Positions 54,873 through 62,540 of a stretch of DNA of 64,000 bases are shown here, piece after piece. The notes beneath the pieces are model-generated. The model searched no databases, had not been told where the DNA came from, and saw nothing but the letters and a program-made list of their open reading frames with translations. The number at the start of each line of letters is the position of its first letter. Within the stretch, counting starts at the first letter, position 1. This stretch comes from an uncultured bacterium (GTDB lineage Bacteria; Bacillota; Clostridia; Lachnospirales; Lachnospiraceae). The stretch lies in contig CANPIC010000004.1 in the NCBI GenBank assembly GCA_947574055.1, forward strand, positions 25,327 to 89,326, read 5' to 3'. Made by a program: the position numbers and the translations under genes.

Positions 54873-55672
54873 AAAAACTGATGAAATATGAATGGAAGGC
54901 AATCTGGAAAGTACTCCTTATCATCAACACCTTTACCATACTGACCACTGTCATCGGCCTCATGGCCATGTATTCACTGGATGGCAGATACAGACAGGGT
55001 ATCAGCTTTATTTCTTCGCTTATCTTCATATTGTACTATATGACCATAATCGGTACATCCTTTGCCATGTCCATTTATGTGGGGATCCGCTTTTATAAAA
55101 ATCTCTATACCGACGAAGGCTACCTGATGCACACACTGCCGGTCACCAAGCGTCAGCTTGTGCTCTCCAAACTGCTGATACACAGCCTCTGTCTGATCAT
55201 CACGGAGATCATTGTCCTGATCAGCATTGTCGTACTGCTCTTTCCCCTGCTGGCCGTGCTCCTCAATGAACCTGATCTCTTTCTGACTTCCCTTCTGCAC
55301 GATATGGCGGAAATGATACGTTCCACAGAATTTTCCGTACCCACTCTGCTTGTGACCGCCGTTGTCTGCAATGCGATCGGGATGATCAGCGGTGTCCTCT
55401 CTATCTATTGTGCCATCACATTGGGACAGACTTTCCGGGGCCATAAGGTCATGGGAGCCATTTTGTGTTATATCGGCCTTTACTGCCTCATACAGTCTGT
55501 TTGCAGTGTCTTCCTTATGCCGCAGACGACCTTGCTCGGAAGTGCCGGTTACAATCCCATGATTTATGTCGTGCACGCCATTACCACTACTTCCGTTGTC
55601 AGCCTGTTTTTTGGTATCATATGTTATTGTATCACCCTGCATATGATGAAGAATAGATTAAATCTTGACTAA
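54866..55672 (+). CDS. ABC transporter permease of the GntR-regulated operon
   Basis: The 268-residue protein has six hydrophobic segments, including IWKVLLIINTFTILTTVIGLMAMY, ISSLIFILYYMTIIGTSFAMSI, LIITEIIVLISIVVLLFPLLAVLL and VSLFFGIICYCITLHMM, as in the ABC-2 permease group that accompanies YtrA regulators. It ends the operon. Confidence 0.85.
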   Translation: MLKKLMKYEWKAIWKVLLIINTFTILTTVIGLMAMYSLDGRYRQGISFISSLIFILYYMTIIGTSFAMSIYVGIRFYKNLYTDEGYLMHTLPVTKRQLVLSKLLIHSLCLIITEIIVLISIVVLLFPLLAVLLNEPDLFLTSLLHDMAEMIRSTEFSVPTLLVTAVVCNAIGMISGVLSIYCAITLGQTFRGHKVMGAILCYIGLYCLIQSVCSVFLMPQTTLLGSAGYNPMIYVVHAITTTSVVSLFFGIICYCITLHMMKNRLNLD

Positions 55673-55760
55673 ATATTTTCCTGTCAAGCGAATGGCATCT
55701 ATATTGCCGGAACAGGAAATTACAACAGGCTCTGTCATCGTCATCCACACACAGTTGTAT

Positions 55761-55793
55761 ACCTCTGCATACTATAACAAAAAATGCAGAGGT
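55761..55793 (+). promoter_or_regulatory. Hairpin covering the ribosome binding site of the SleC-like gene
   Basis: ACCTCTGCAT (55761-55770) pairs perfectly with ATGCAGAGGT (55784-55793), hiding the AGAGG site seven bases before the ATG at 55800. The loop is 13 nt. The bases CATACTATA at the left arm end also resemble a sporulation sigma (SigE/SigK/SigG) -10, so the sequence may serve as promoter instead; the two readings are not both certain. Confidence 0.5.
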
Positions 55794-55799
55794 ATTATT

Positions 55800-56812
55800 A
55801 TGCCCGAATATCCTGTACGAAAAGCCCAGCAGGAAGCACAGGCCCCTGCTTCGGAAGGCGAACTGCGGATTTCCGTTATTTCTTCCGTCGGTATGATCCC
55901 CATAAAAAATGCAACCGTTACGATCTCCTATACCGGCGATCCCCAGCCGCCTCTGATGACCCTTACCACCAATGAAAGCGGCCAGACTCCGCCTGTTAAC
56001 CTGCCGGCGCCCAATGTAGAGTACAGCCTGGAACCGGAACAGCTCGTACAGCCCTATTCCGAATACAACATAGAGGTCACAGCCCCGGGATATGAGCCTG
56101 TTCTCGTATCCGGGACGGAGATTCTCCCGCATGTGACCGCCATCCAGCCCATCTCCATGGTCCCCGTAGAATCCGAAACCGGCGAAGAAGAAATCTTCAT
56201 TCCGGAACATACCCTCTACGGAGAATATCCTCCCAAAATCCCCGAGGATGAAATCAAACCTATGGATGAATCCGGTGAGATCGTACTGAGCCGTGTTGTC
56301 ATTCCCGAATATGTGATCGTCCATGACGGTGTCCCCTCCGATCCTTCGGCCCAGAATTACTATGTCCGTTACAAAGATTACATCAAAAATGTCGCCTCCT
56401 GCGAGATCTACGCCACATGGCCGGAATCCGCCATCTATGCCAATGTCCTGGTCATTATGTCCTTTACTCTAAACCGGGTGTATACGGAATGGTATCGCAA
56501 TCAGGGTTATGATTTCACCATCACATCCTCCACGGCCTATGATCAGAAATGGATCCACGGACGCAATATTTTCGAAAACATTGATGTACTGGTAGACAAT
56601 ATTTTTGCCAACTATCTCTCCCGCCCCGGTGTCCGCCAGCCTATTTTCACCTCGTATTGTGACGGAAAACGGGTCACATGTTCGGGACTGCAGCAGTGGG
56701 GCTCCAAATATCTGGCAGACGAGGGCTACAGCGCCATAGAAATCATCCGTTATTATTATGGAAACGATATGTATATCAATACGGCGACTGCTATCTCGGG
56801 TATTCCTTCCTC
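55800..56812 (+). pseudogene. SleC-like spore cortex-lytic/peptidoglycan-binding protein, 3' end removed by element insertion
   Basis: The readable part has an N-terminal beta domain (GELRISVISSVGMIPIKNATVTISYTG), then a SpoIID-like domain (YVRYKDYIKNVASCEIYATWPESAIYANVLVIMSFTLNRVYTEWYR, motifs DFTITSSTAYDQKWIHGRNIFENIDVLVDNIF and TSYCDGKRVTCSGLQQWGSKYLADEGYSAIEIIRYYYG, given as order only). Homologues I recall continue from SGIPSS into a peptidoglycan-binding domain. Here, after that motif, the reading becomes unrelated, ending 35 residues later at 56921. The serine-recombinase element starts at this point, so the gene is disrupted. Confidence 0.7.
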
Positions 56813-56840
56813 CTGCGGCGTACTTCTACTGGCACAACAG
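56800..56840. other. Probable left attachment-site region of the integrated element
   Basis: Here the SleC-like reading stops being family-like and the recombinase gene ends (stop at 56841). Large serine recombinases integrate at short cores, so the exact crossover cannot be seen without the other end, which lies beyond 64000. Confidence 0.5.
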
Positions 56841-58415
56841 TTAAAACTTCCAGTATATCTTTACCGGATATTCTTCCCGATTATTTTTTCTGCGACCGAC
56901 TTCAATATGATCAACAAATAAATTCATAATATCGTAGTTCAGTTCGCTTGTATCAGCATATTTCTTTATGATTTCCTTTTTCGACAGTGTCTCTTTCTCC
57001 TGTCGATCTATTTCCTCCAGTTTTTCCCGGCGTTCTGCCATAAGTTTATCATAACGCTCAATATCATCGTGGAACTGTTGGGAAAACGCTCTGTATTCCT
57101 CTATTGTGATGTCTCCCCTGACCTTATCCAGATATAGTTCCTTCAGTGCATTTTCACATTTTTCCTTATCCTGCCGGTATTTACCGATCTCTTTCAGAAC
57201 AGTATTTCTCTGCTGCAGTCTGTCATCCGGCCCTGAAACAATGACTAGATGCTCTGCCTGCTCCGGATTTAGATATTGATTGATCATTTTCCTATATTCT
57301 TCCAGGATTTTCTGCTTCAGAAAATCTTCCCTGATACAGCATCCTTCGCAGATATTATCCAGGCGCTGATTGATCTTGCACCGCAGATATCGGATTCCGC
57401 GGGTATAGTTGACATGCAGCGCATACCCGCAGCCCGCACATACAACTTTCCCCGCCAGTATACTTACTTTACCATTCCTCTGCGGAGCAGTGTTTTTCCG
57501 GATCAGACTTTGTACCTTATTCCATAATTCTCTTTCTATGACAGGCTCATGCGTATTTTCCACTATATACCACTGCTCTTTGGATCTATAGTATTTTTTC
57601 TTCATCTTATAAGAAACCGTTCCACTCTTTCCCTGGACCATATTTCCAAGATACATCTCGTTGTGAAGAATATTATTTATGGAATGATATCGCCACAGAT
57701 GAGCATATTTTCCATTACTCCCCGTCCCTTTTCCAATATATTCACCGGTCAGAATCTTATAACGAAACGGACTGGGCACCTCTCTCCGGTTGAGTTCTCT
57801 GGCTATTTCCGTTTTTCCAAACCCGGCCGCATACATTTCAAATATCTCATGTACAATGGCTGCAGCATCCGCATCAATCACAAGGTGCCCTTTTCTTTCG
57901 GGATCCTTCCTATATCCATAAACAGCAGAAGAGCCGATGTGCAGTCCTTTTGAGCGCTTATCATTCAGAACGCTTTTCACGCTCTCTGACATGTCCTCCA
58001 AATACCATTCATTGATAAGCCCATTAATCTGCCTTGCTTTCTTATTGCCCCTCAGAGCAGTGTCCGCATTGTCCACCACACCGATAAACCTCACACCCCA
58101 AAGCAGAAAGTATCCATGGATGTATTTTTCCACAATTTCCAGTTCGCGTGAAAATCTGGACTGGGACTTGCACAATACGATATTGATCTTACCTTCCTGC
58201 GCATCCCGAAGCATACGGTTAAATTCCGGTCTGTTTCTGTCTGATCCTGTGTAATCATCGTCACTGTATATCTGATAAATCTCCCACCCCCTTTCCATTG
58301 CATACGTAATCAACATAGATTTCTGATTCTGAATACTTTCGCTGTCATCATCCTTATTTTTTTTATGTCTGTCCTCGTCCGAAAGGCGGCAATATATCCC
58401 TGCAATTTCCTTCAT
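56841..58415 (-). CDS. Large serine recombinase/integrase
   Basis: The 524-residue protein starts EIAGIYCRLSDEDRHKKNKDDDSESIQNQKSMLITYA with the catalytic-Ser region AGIYCRLSDEDR; then SRFSRELEIVEKYIHGYF, a recombinase domain (VYGYRKDPERKGHLVIDADAAAIVHEIFEMYAAG), a zinc ribbon (VVCAGCGYALHVNYTRGIRYLRC) and a coiled-coil tail. These are the parts of large serine integrases that insert phages and ICEs. It faces out of the element at the left boundary. ATG 58415 follows AGAGGAAAT. Confidence 0.93.
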   Translation of the reverse strand: MKEIAGIYCRLSDEDRHKKNKDDDSESIQNQKSMLITYAMERGWEIYQIYSDDDYTGSDRNRPEFNRMLRDAQEGKINIVLCKSQSRFSRELEIVEKYIHGYFLLWGVRFIGVVDNADTALRGNKKARQINGLINEWYLEDMSESVKSVLNDKRSKGLHIGSSAVYGYRKDPERKGHLVIDADAAAIVHEIFEMYAAGFGKTEIARELNRREVPSPFRYKILTGEYIGKGTGSNGKYAHLWRYHSINNILHNEMYLGNMVQGKSGTVSYKMKKKYYRSKEQWYIVENTHEPVIERELWNKVQSLIRKNTAPQRNGKVSILAGKVVCAGCGYALHVNYTRGIRYLRCKINQRLDNICEGCCIREDFLKQKILEEYRKMINQYLNPEQAEHLVIVSGPDDRLQQRNTVLKEIGKYRQDKEKCENALKELYLDKVRGDITIEEYRAFSQQFHDDIERYDKLMAERREKLEEIDRQEKETLSKKEIIKKYADTSELNYDIMNLFVDHIEVGRRKNNREEYPVKIYWKF

Positions 58416-58669
58416 ATTTCCTCTTTCCAAAACAAACTATATTCTATATTTTTCTGCAGTTGTTTTGTAAATTGCTTTGTGCAAACCGATTTCCTTCCCT
58501 CTGACTAATCAGTTTTGCAAACAAGACTGTAAAATTTTTTATTCTTTCTTCTCTGCTGTCATTTTTCAGCACATTAACCACTGATCCCATAGCCCATATC
58601 CTCTTTTTTCCTATGTATATGCGTGCTTATACTATATTCATGCTCCCACTGGCCACTCCACTCTAGTAT

Positions 58670-59080
58670 TCATCTGAAAATCACGACCATGCTCGGAAAT
58701 GGTGCGTTATATCTCGATCCTCCAAACCGTAATCGTCCTTTCAAAAACCTAATCTCCACACCGATTTTGTTGTATATGTATTCGTGAAACCATCTCGTAT
58801 CAGTTCTCGCAGGAATCAACATTACCGCAATCCCATTTCCAAACTTACTCTTACTGTGTAGATAACACTTCCTCACCCATGCACCGATTTCCCTGCCATA
58901 AGGAGGATTGCAGAAAACATTTTCGCCATCCCAACACTGCGAAAGTCCGTCGATCTCTTTTGTATAATATTTTTCGCACTTATGGTTTCTGCTATCTGCA
59001 CAAGGATCCAGAGAAAAATTAAATTCAGAGTCTAATTCATCATAGATACCTTGTGGCGTTTCCCATTCATCCGTTTTCAA
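58670..59080 (-). CDS. Phage-type DNA N6-adenine methyltransferase (Dam family)
   Basis: The 136-residue protein reads DEWETPQGIYDELDSEFNFSLDPCADSRNHKC, then VFCNPPYGREIGAWVRKCY (catalytic NPPY) and VMLIPARTDTRWFHEYI, the Dam-type phage methyltransferase signature. It is at the short end of the family. The start is TTG preceded by AAGGAGG. It may protect the element from host restriction. It closes the early operon. Confidence 0.9.
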   Translation of the reverse strand: MKTDEWETPQGIYDELDSEFNFSLDPCADSRNHKCEKYYTKEIDGLSQCWDGENVFCNPPYGREIGAWVRKCYLHSKSKFGNGIAVMLIPARTDTRWFHEYIYNKIGVEIRFLKGRLRFGGSRYNAPFPSMVVIFR

Positions 59081-59093
59081 TATATCCTCCTTC

Positions 59094-59354
59094 CTACCAA
59101 CACGCCCTCACCGTGTAGGGATCCATAAAATCAAGTTCTTCCGGATCAGCATAGGCAATTTGTACCCTGATACCTGCCCGCGCACATTCCACTATTGATT
59201 GCACCTCTGTAATACTCCGGTAATTATCAGCAATGGCCTCCATTACTGCATCAGCGACTGCCTCCACGACCTTGTCAATCTCTTCCTTAGTTTCGTTCAT
59301 GTTCTCCTGCATTGCCTTCCTGATTGTTTCTCTCATAGTTTTGTATTCTTCCAA
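59094..59354 (-). CDS. Small helical protein of the element's early operon, unknown function
   Basis: I favour a TTG at 59354 with AAGGAG nine bases upstream (86 residues). The frame is open further up to 59405, but overlaps the previous gene. The product is helical and acidic (NETKEEIDKVVEAVADAVMEAIADNY). No family is recognised. Confidence 0.6.
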   Translation of the reverse strand: MEEYKTMRETIRKAMQENMNETKEEIDKVVEAVADAVMEAIADNYRSITEVQSIVECARAGIRVQIAYADPEELDFMDPYTVRACW

Positions 59355-59379
59355 CTCTCCAACTCCTTCCTGAGATCTG

Positions 59380-59556
59380 TTATCCGTGTCGCAAGCGGTG
59401 TTCACGTTCTATTATCAACCGCATATCTGCTATTTCCCGATCAATACACTCCAGTTCCGGCCCATACTCTGGCTTCCAGTCAATTCCTGAATGCGTCACG
59501 ATAAATAATCTGCGATTCACAAGTCCCAGATAACAGATTATGTCTTTCTCTGTCAC
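59380..59556 (-). CDS. Small protein of the early operon, unknown function
   Basis: GTG at 59556 overlaps the stop of the gene upstream (ACGTGA) and follows AAGGGGG. The 58 residues (VTEKDIICYLGLVNRRLFIVTHSGIDWKPEYGPELE and onwards, motif order only) end in a helical EIADMRLIIERE. Unknown. Confidence 0.6.
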   Translation of the reverse strand: MTEKDIICYLGLVNRRLFIVTHSGIDWKPEYGPELECIDREIADMRLIIEREHRLRHG

Positions 59557-59813
59557 GTTTCTATACCCCCTTCTGTTTCTCTGATCACATCTTCGACAGC
59601 ACTCCAATTTGTCAGAAGAAATCGCCTGACCATCTCTCCTTTTATATCTTCCACTGCTCCAACCATATTGTTTTTAACCATTTCTTCATACCAGTAGATC
59701 AGATCCGCATTTTCGAGCACTTCCAAATCATCTGAAAAACCTGATGATATTTTTGATCGTTGCTGCACTATCTCCACTGTTCCACTTGATTTAGTACTTT
59801 CAGTACTTTCCAT
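59553..59813 (-). CDS. Small protein of the early operon, unknown function
   Basis: ATG at 59813 (a GTG one codon before is possible) follows GGAG. The 86 residues contain a helical middle, DDLEVLENADLIYWYEEMVKNN, and no recognised domain. It overlaps the gene upstream by 14 bases and the gene downstream by four, showing translational coupling. Confidence 0.6.
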   Translation of the reverse strand: MESTESTKSSGTVEIVQQRSKISSGFSDDLEVLENADLIYWYEEMVKNNMVGAVEDIKGEMVRRFLLTNWSAVEDVIRETEGGIET

Positions 59814-60018
59814 CACTCTTTATCTCCTCAATCTGTTTATAACTATTTCTACTACCATGAAAACAAAGTTCTTCCGTATCACACACACCGCCGTTTTCAT
59901 CTGCATCTCCCCAATGCATCCTGATGTCACACTCTAATATATGCCTGTATTCCGGACATCCATAACATATACTGTCACAATCCAGCAAAAATCTTGGTTC
60001 CGTTATTGCTAATTCCAT
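59800..60018 (-). CDS. Small Cys-rich protein of the early operon, unknown function
   Basis: The 72-residue protein has six Cys and two His (CDSICYGCPEYRHILECDIRMHW), hinting at a metal site. It starts at ATG 60018 behind AGAGGAAAAC. It is likely co-transcribed with the next small genes. A 263-base gap separates it from the gene at 60282, where I see an AAAGGAG at 60193-60199 but no ordinary start codon after it. Confidence 0.6.
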   Translation of the reverse strand: MELAITEPRFLLDCDSICYGCPEYRHILECDIRMHWGDADENGGVCDTEELCFHGSRNSYKQIEEIKSDGKY

Positions 60019-60281
60019 TTGTTTTCCTCTGATTTACTCAATGTCATTTACTTAAGCCTTCCCTCTGTTAAGTTAAGGAATCTTTCCTTTGCAAAACGGC
60101 TCTTTTTATCACGGACTCCATGATTTTTAAGAACATAATGACGCAAAGAAATTTCCCACTTTTTACAGAAATGGCTTTAGTAATTATGACTTCTCCTTTC
60201 ATTTTTTCTTTAATTTCATCTGCCTACATTCCCACCCTACTACCCTTTAGACCATTGCTCCTACCGAACAATGATCTACTT

Positions 60282-60455
60282 CTATGACTGAACCATCTGC
60301 ATTGGGGGATTGCGTGGCTGTTCATATCCTAATTCTGCCATAGTGGTCATCTTGCCAGCTCTGAAACCAGCAATGAATACTTCTAACATATCCGCTTCCT
60401 GGTCGGGCATATTTTTTATACTTTCAATTATTTGTATCTTTTTTCCACTTTGCAT
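60282..60455 (-). CDS. Small protein (57 residues), first gene of the repressed early operon
   Basis: Read directly from the minus strand: ATG at 60455 behind GGAGAG, ending with QMVQS and TAG at 60282. The protein starts MQSGKKIQIIESIKNMPD and contains EADMLEVFIAGFRAGKMTTMAELGY. It is a short helical protein at the Cro position, directly downstream of the operator-bearing promoter. Function unknown. Confidence 0.72.
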   Translation of the reverse strand: MQSGKKIQIIESIKNMPDQEADMLEVFIAGFRAGKMTTMAELGYEQPRNPPMQMVQS

Positions 60456-60467
60456 TTTATCTCTCCT

Positions 60468-60550
60468 TTCTATTCTGAGAATAGAATAACACTTCTAGGA
60501 ATAGCTGTCAATATCTTTTTCTTGACTGAGAAGAGTTTTTCTGATACACT
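60468..60550. promoter_or_regulatory. Divergent promoters and operators of the element's repressor
   Basis: Minus promoter: TTGACA (60511-60506), 17 bases, TATTCT (60488-60483). Plus promoter: TTGACT (60522-60527), 17 bases, TACACT (60545-60550). A perfect 19-bp palindrome, TTCTATTCTGAGAATAGAA (60468-60486), covers the minus -10 and start; a related TTCTAGGAATAG (60493-60504) lies in the minus spacer. Repressor bound here would silence the minus operon, a phage-immunity layout. Confidence 0.85.
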
Positions 60551-60567
60551 TGCTTTGAGGTGATGAA

Positions 60568-60954
60568 ATGGAATTAAAAGATAGACTGCAATTAATTCTC
60601 GATGAGCGACATCTTAAACAAAAAGATTTAGCCAGCACTATAAAAGTGACAGAAGGTTATATATCCAATATGCTGAAGGGAAAACGAAGCAACATTTCTG
60701 AATCTCTTGCTATGTTAATAGAACAAACATACGGATATTCGGCACAATGGATATTAACTGGAGAGGGAGACCGGTATAGCACCCAAGCCAATATTCCCGA
60801 ATTATCCCCTGCAAAAAAAAGAGTGATTGCCGAAATCGAGAAAATGTCAGAAGCAGAACTTGATGCTGTAAAAGTATTTATCAATTCCCTAAGCGAATAT
60901 AAAAAAGCATTCAATGCATCTGACAAAATCTCCTCACACAATTCTGAAAAATGA
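60568..60954 (+). CDS. XRE/cI-like repressor
   Basis: The 128-residue protein has an N-terminal helix-turn-helix (LILDERHLKQKDLASTIKVTEGYISNMLKGKRSNISESLA) and a helical C-terminal oligomerisation part (KRVIAEIEKMSEAELDAVKVFINSL). It is transcribed divergently from the early operon and is the likely holder of the 60468-60504 operators. A terminator follows directly. Confidence 0.88.
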   Translation: MELKDRLQLILDERHLKQKDLASTIKVTEGYISNMLKGKRSNISESLAMLIEQTYGYSAQWILTGEGDRYSTQANIPELSPAKKRVIAEIEKMSEAELDAVKVFINSLSEYKKAFNASDKISSHNSEK

Positions 60955-60984
60955 TGCAGGTACATCACCGTACCTGCATTTTTC
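60954..60984 (+). terminator. Terminator of the repressor gene
   Basis: ATGCAGGTAC (60954-60963) pairs with GTACCTGCAT (60970-60979), then a T run. The stem starts at the last base of the repressor stop codon. Confidence 0.9.
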
Positions 60985-61004
60985 TATTAAATTCAAATCC
61001 CCTC

Positions 61005-61033
61005 TTGACAACACGTGTGACACGTGTTATGCT
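61005..61033 (+). promoter_or_regulatory. hicAB promoter with a tandem palindromic operator
   Basis: TTGACA (61005-61010) and TATGCT (61028-61033) are 17 bases apart. The whole spacer is ACACGTGT-G-ACACGTGT, two copies of an 8-bp palindrome, probably bound by HicB for autoregulation. Confidence 0.82.
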
Positions 61034-61054
61034 GTATTTGTAAGGAGGTGGAAC

Positions 61055-61231
61055 ATGAAAGACAGGGATCTTATCAAACTCCTAAAGAAAAATGGTTGGC
61101 AGCTTGACAGGATTAACGGAAGCCACCATATTTTCAGAAAAGAGGGTATGACCGTTTCGGTTCCCGTGCATGGTAAAGATGTTCCTACCGGTCTGCTACA
61201 TCAAATTTTGAAAGATGCGGGGCTGAAATAG
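61055..61231 (+). CDS. hicA: HicA toxin (mRNA interferase)
   Basis: The 58-residue protein has the HicA double-stranded RNA-binding fold: KDRDLIKLLKKNGWQLDRINGSHHIFRKEG with catalytic His in GSHH, and VPVHGKDVPTGLLHQILKDAGL. It degrades mRNA unless bound by HicB. ATG follows AAGGAGGTG. The reading frame is open further upstream but lacks a start. Confidence 0.95.
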   Translation: MKDRDLIKLLKKNGWQLDRINGSHHIFRKEGMTVSVPVHGKDVPTGLLHQILKDAGLK

Positions 61232-61266
61232 CTCCGCCTTTCAAAAAATCAAAAGGAGGTTTTGTT

Positions 61267-61644
61267 ATGTTATTTGTATATCCCGCTATCTTCCACAAGG
61301 AAGATGAATCCTACTGGGTGGAATTTCCAGATCTGAAAGGCTGCAACACCTACGGTTCCACCATTCCTGAAGCTATGGAAATGGCACAAGAAGCACTTAC
61401 CGGATATCTTTTGTCATTGTTAGAACATGGAGACAATATCGCTTCTCCCTCCGATATTTCTGCCATTCACGCGGCTGACGGATTTTCCTCCCTTGTATCG
61501 TGTGACATTAACCAGTATAAGGACACAAAGGCAGTAAAAAAGACATTGACCATACCGTCATGGCTGAATGACCGTGCCATTTCTATGGGAATCAACTTTT
61601 CCCAAGCATTACAAGAAGCTCTTCTCTCCAAAATACAGGCTTAA
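61267..61644 (+). CDS. hicB: HicB antitoxin
   Basis: The 125-residue protein has the HicB partial RNase H-like fold (YPAIFHKEDESYWVEFPDLKGCNTYGSTIPEAMEMAQEAL) and a C-terminal ribbon-helix-helix-like part (IPSWLNDRAISMGINFSQALQEALLSKI), which would bind the palindromes upstream of hicA. AAAGGAGG precedes its ATG. It ends the module, with a strong terminator. Confidence 0.95.
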   Translation: MLFVYPAIFHKEDESYWVEFPDLKGCNTYGSTIPEAMEMAQEALTGYLLSLLEHGDNIASPSDISAIHAADGFSSLVSCDINQYKDTKAVKKTLTIPSWLNDRAISMGINFSQALQEALLSKIQA

Positions 61645-61654
61645 CACCTATCAG

Positions 61655-61690
61655 CTACCCCGATCTTCACACAAAATCGGGGTAGTCCTA
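61655..61690 (+). terminator. Terminator of hicAB
   Basis: CTACCCCGAT (61655-61664) pairs with ATCGGGGTAG (61676-61685), followed by a T-rich tail. Confidence 0.9.
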
Positions 61691-61864
61691 TTTTTCTTTC
61701 AAAGGAACCATAATGTATATATTAGTTAACGGATCCTCTGTCAATTGAGTTTGAATGGTTTCTTTAAAATCACACCCTTTAACCATATTTTATTAAACTC
61801 CCTCTCCGTGTTTTCTAGTAAACACATATTAGCATACTTATAAACATTTGTCAATTATATTTTG

Positions 61865-61893
61865 TTGACTTGTTAGCAAACATTTGATATAAT
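61865..61893 (+). promoter_or_regulatory. Promoter of the second XRE regulator gene
   Basis: TTGACT (61865-61870) and TATAAT (61888-61893) are 17 bases apart. AAACATTTG occurs twice upstream and within the spacer (near 61846 and 61878), a possible operator for autoregulation. Confidence 0.75.
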
Positions 61894-61919
61894 TATTTAA
61901 ATACTATAGGGGAGGAAAA

Positions 61920-62459
61920 ATGATTAAAAGAATAATTCAAATAAGGGAACAGACGGGATTAAGCCAAGAAAAATTTGCAGAAAGACTCGGTTTATCAAGG
62001 AACTTTATAAATCAAGTGGAAAATGGGAAGAAAAATATATCGGATAGAACAATATCCGATATTTGCAGAGAATTTAATATTAATGAAGAATGGCTCAAAA
62101 AGGGAACTGGTGAAATGAATAAGCAAAATGATGATATAGGTAATATCATTTCTGAATTGCTAGATAAAAACCATCCTCTATATGACATAATAAAAGGGAT
62201 TATGCTCACATATCAAAAACTCGATATTCATTCGAGATCAATTATAGACCGCTTCATTGCAGATTCTCTTTATTATCAAAAAACTCCCGAGTTTAAAAAC
62301 CATGGATCAGCAGTGGAAGAAGCCGAGAAAGCATATATAAAAAGTCGCTCACTTTCTGCACAAAAAACAAATGCATCTGTTTCGAATATTATCGCAGAAA
62401 GCAAAGAAAAAAATAACACATCAAGTATAACTTCTAATAGATTCAAATACTCTGGTTAG
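61920..62459 (+). CDS. XRE-family transcriptional regulator
   Basis: The 179-residue protein has an N-terminal helix-turn-helix (IIQIREQTGLSQEKFAERLGLSRNFINQVENGKKNISD), then RTISDICREFNINEEWLKKGTGEM. The C-terminal half is helical and then Ser/Asn-rich and likely disordered. GGGGAGG precedes the ATG. It is AT-rich, unlike host genes. It may control the J-domain gene downstream. Confidence 0.85.
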   Translation: MIKRIIQIREQTGLSQEKFAERLGLSRNFINQVENGKKNISDRTISDICREFNINEEWLKKGTGEMNKQNDDIGNIISELLDKNHPLYDIIKGIMLTYQKLDIHSRSIIDRFIADSLYYQKTPEFKNHGSAVEEAEKAYIKSRSLSAQKTNASVSNIIAESKEKNNTSSITSNRFKYSG

Positions 62460-62540
62460 TATCATTATTAGTTTTTGCCAAAAGTTTATTTTTTATAGCA
62501 ATATATAACAAATATAATCAAAAAGGAACACAAAAGATAA

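Noticed and set aside
60019..60281. Possible small gene after AAAGGAG at 60193-60199 on the minus strand
   Set aside because: The frame downstream begins only with ATA/ATT and ends after about 38 codons; no ordinary start codon at usable distance.
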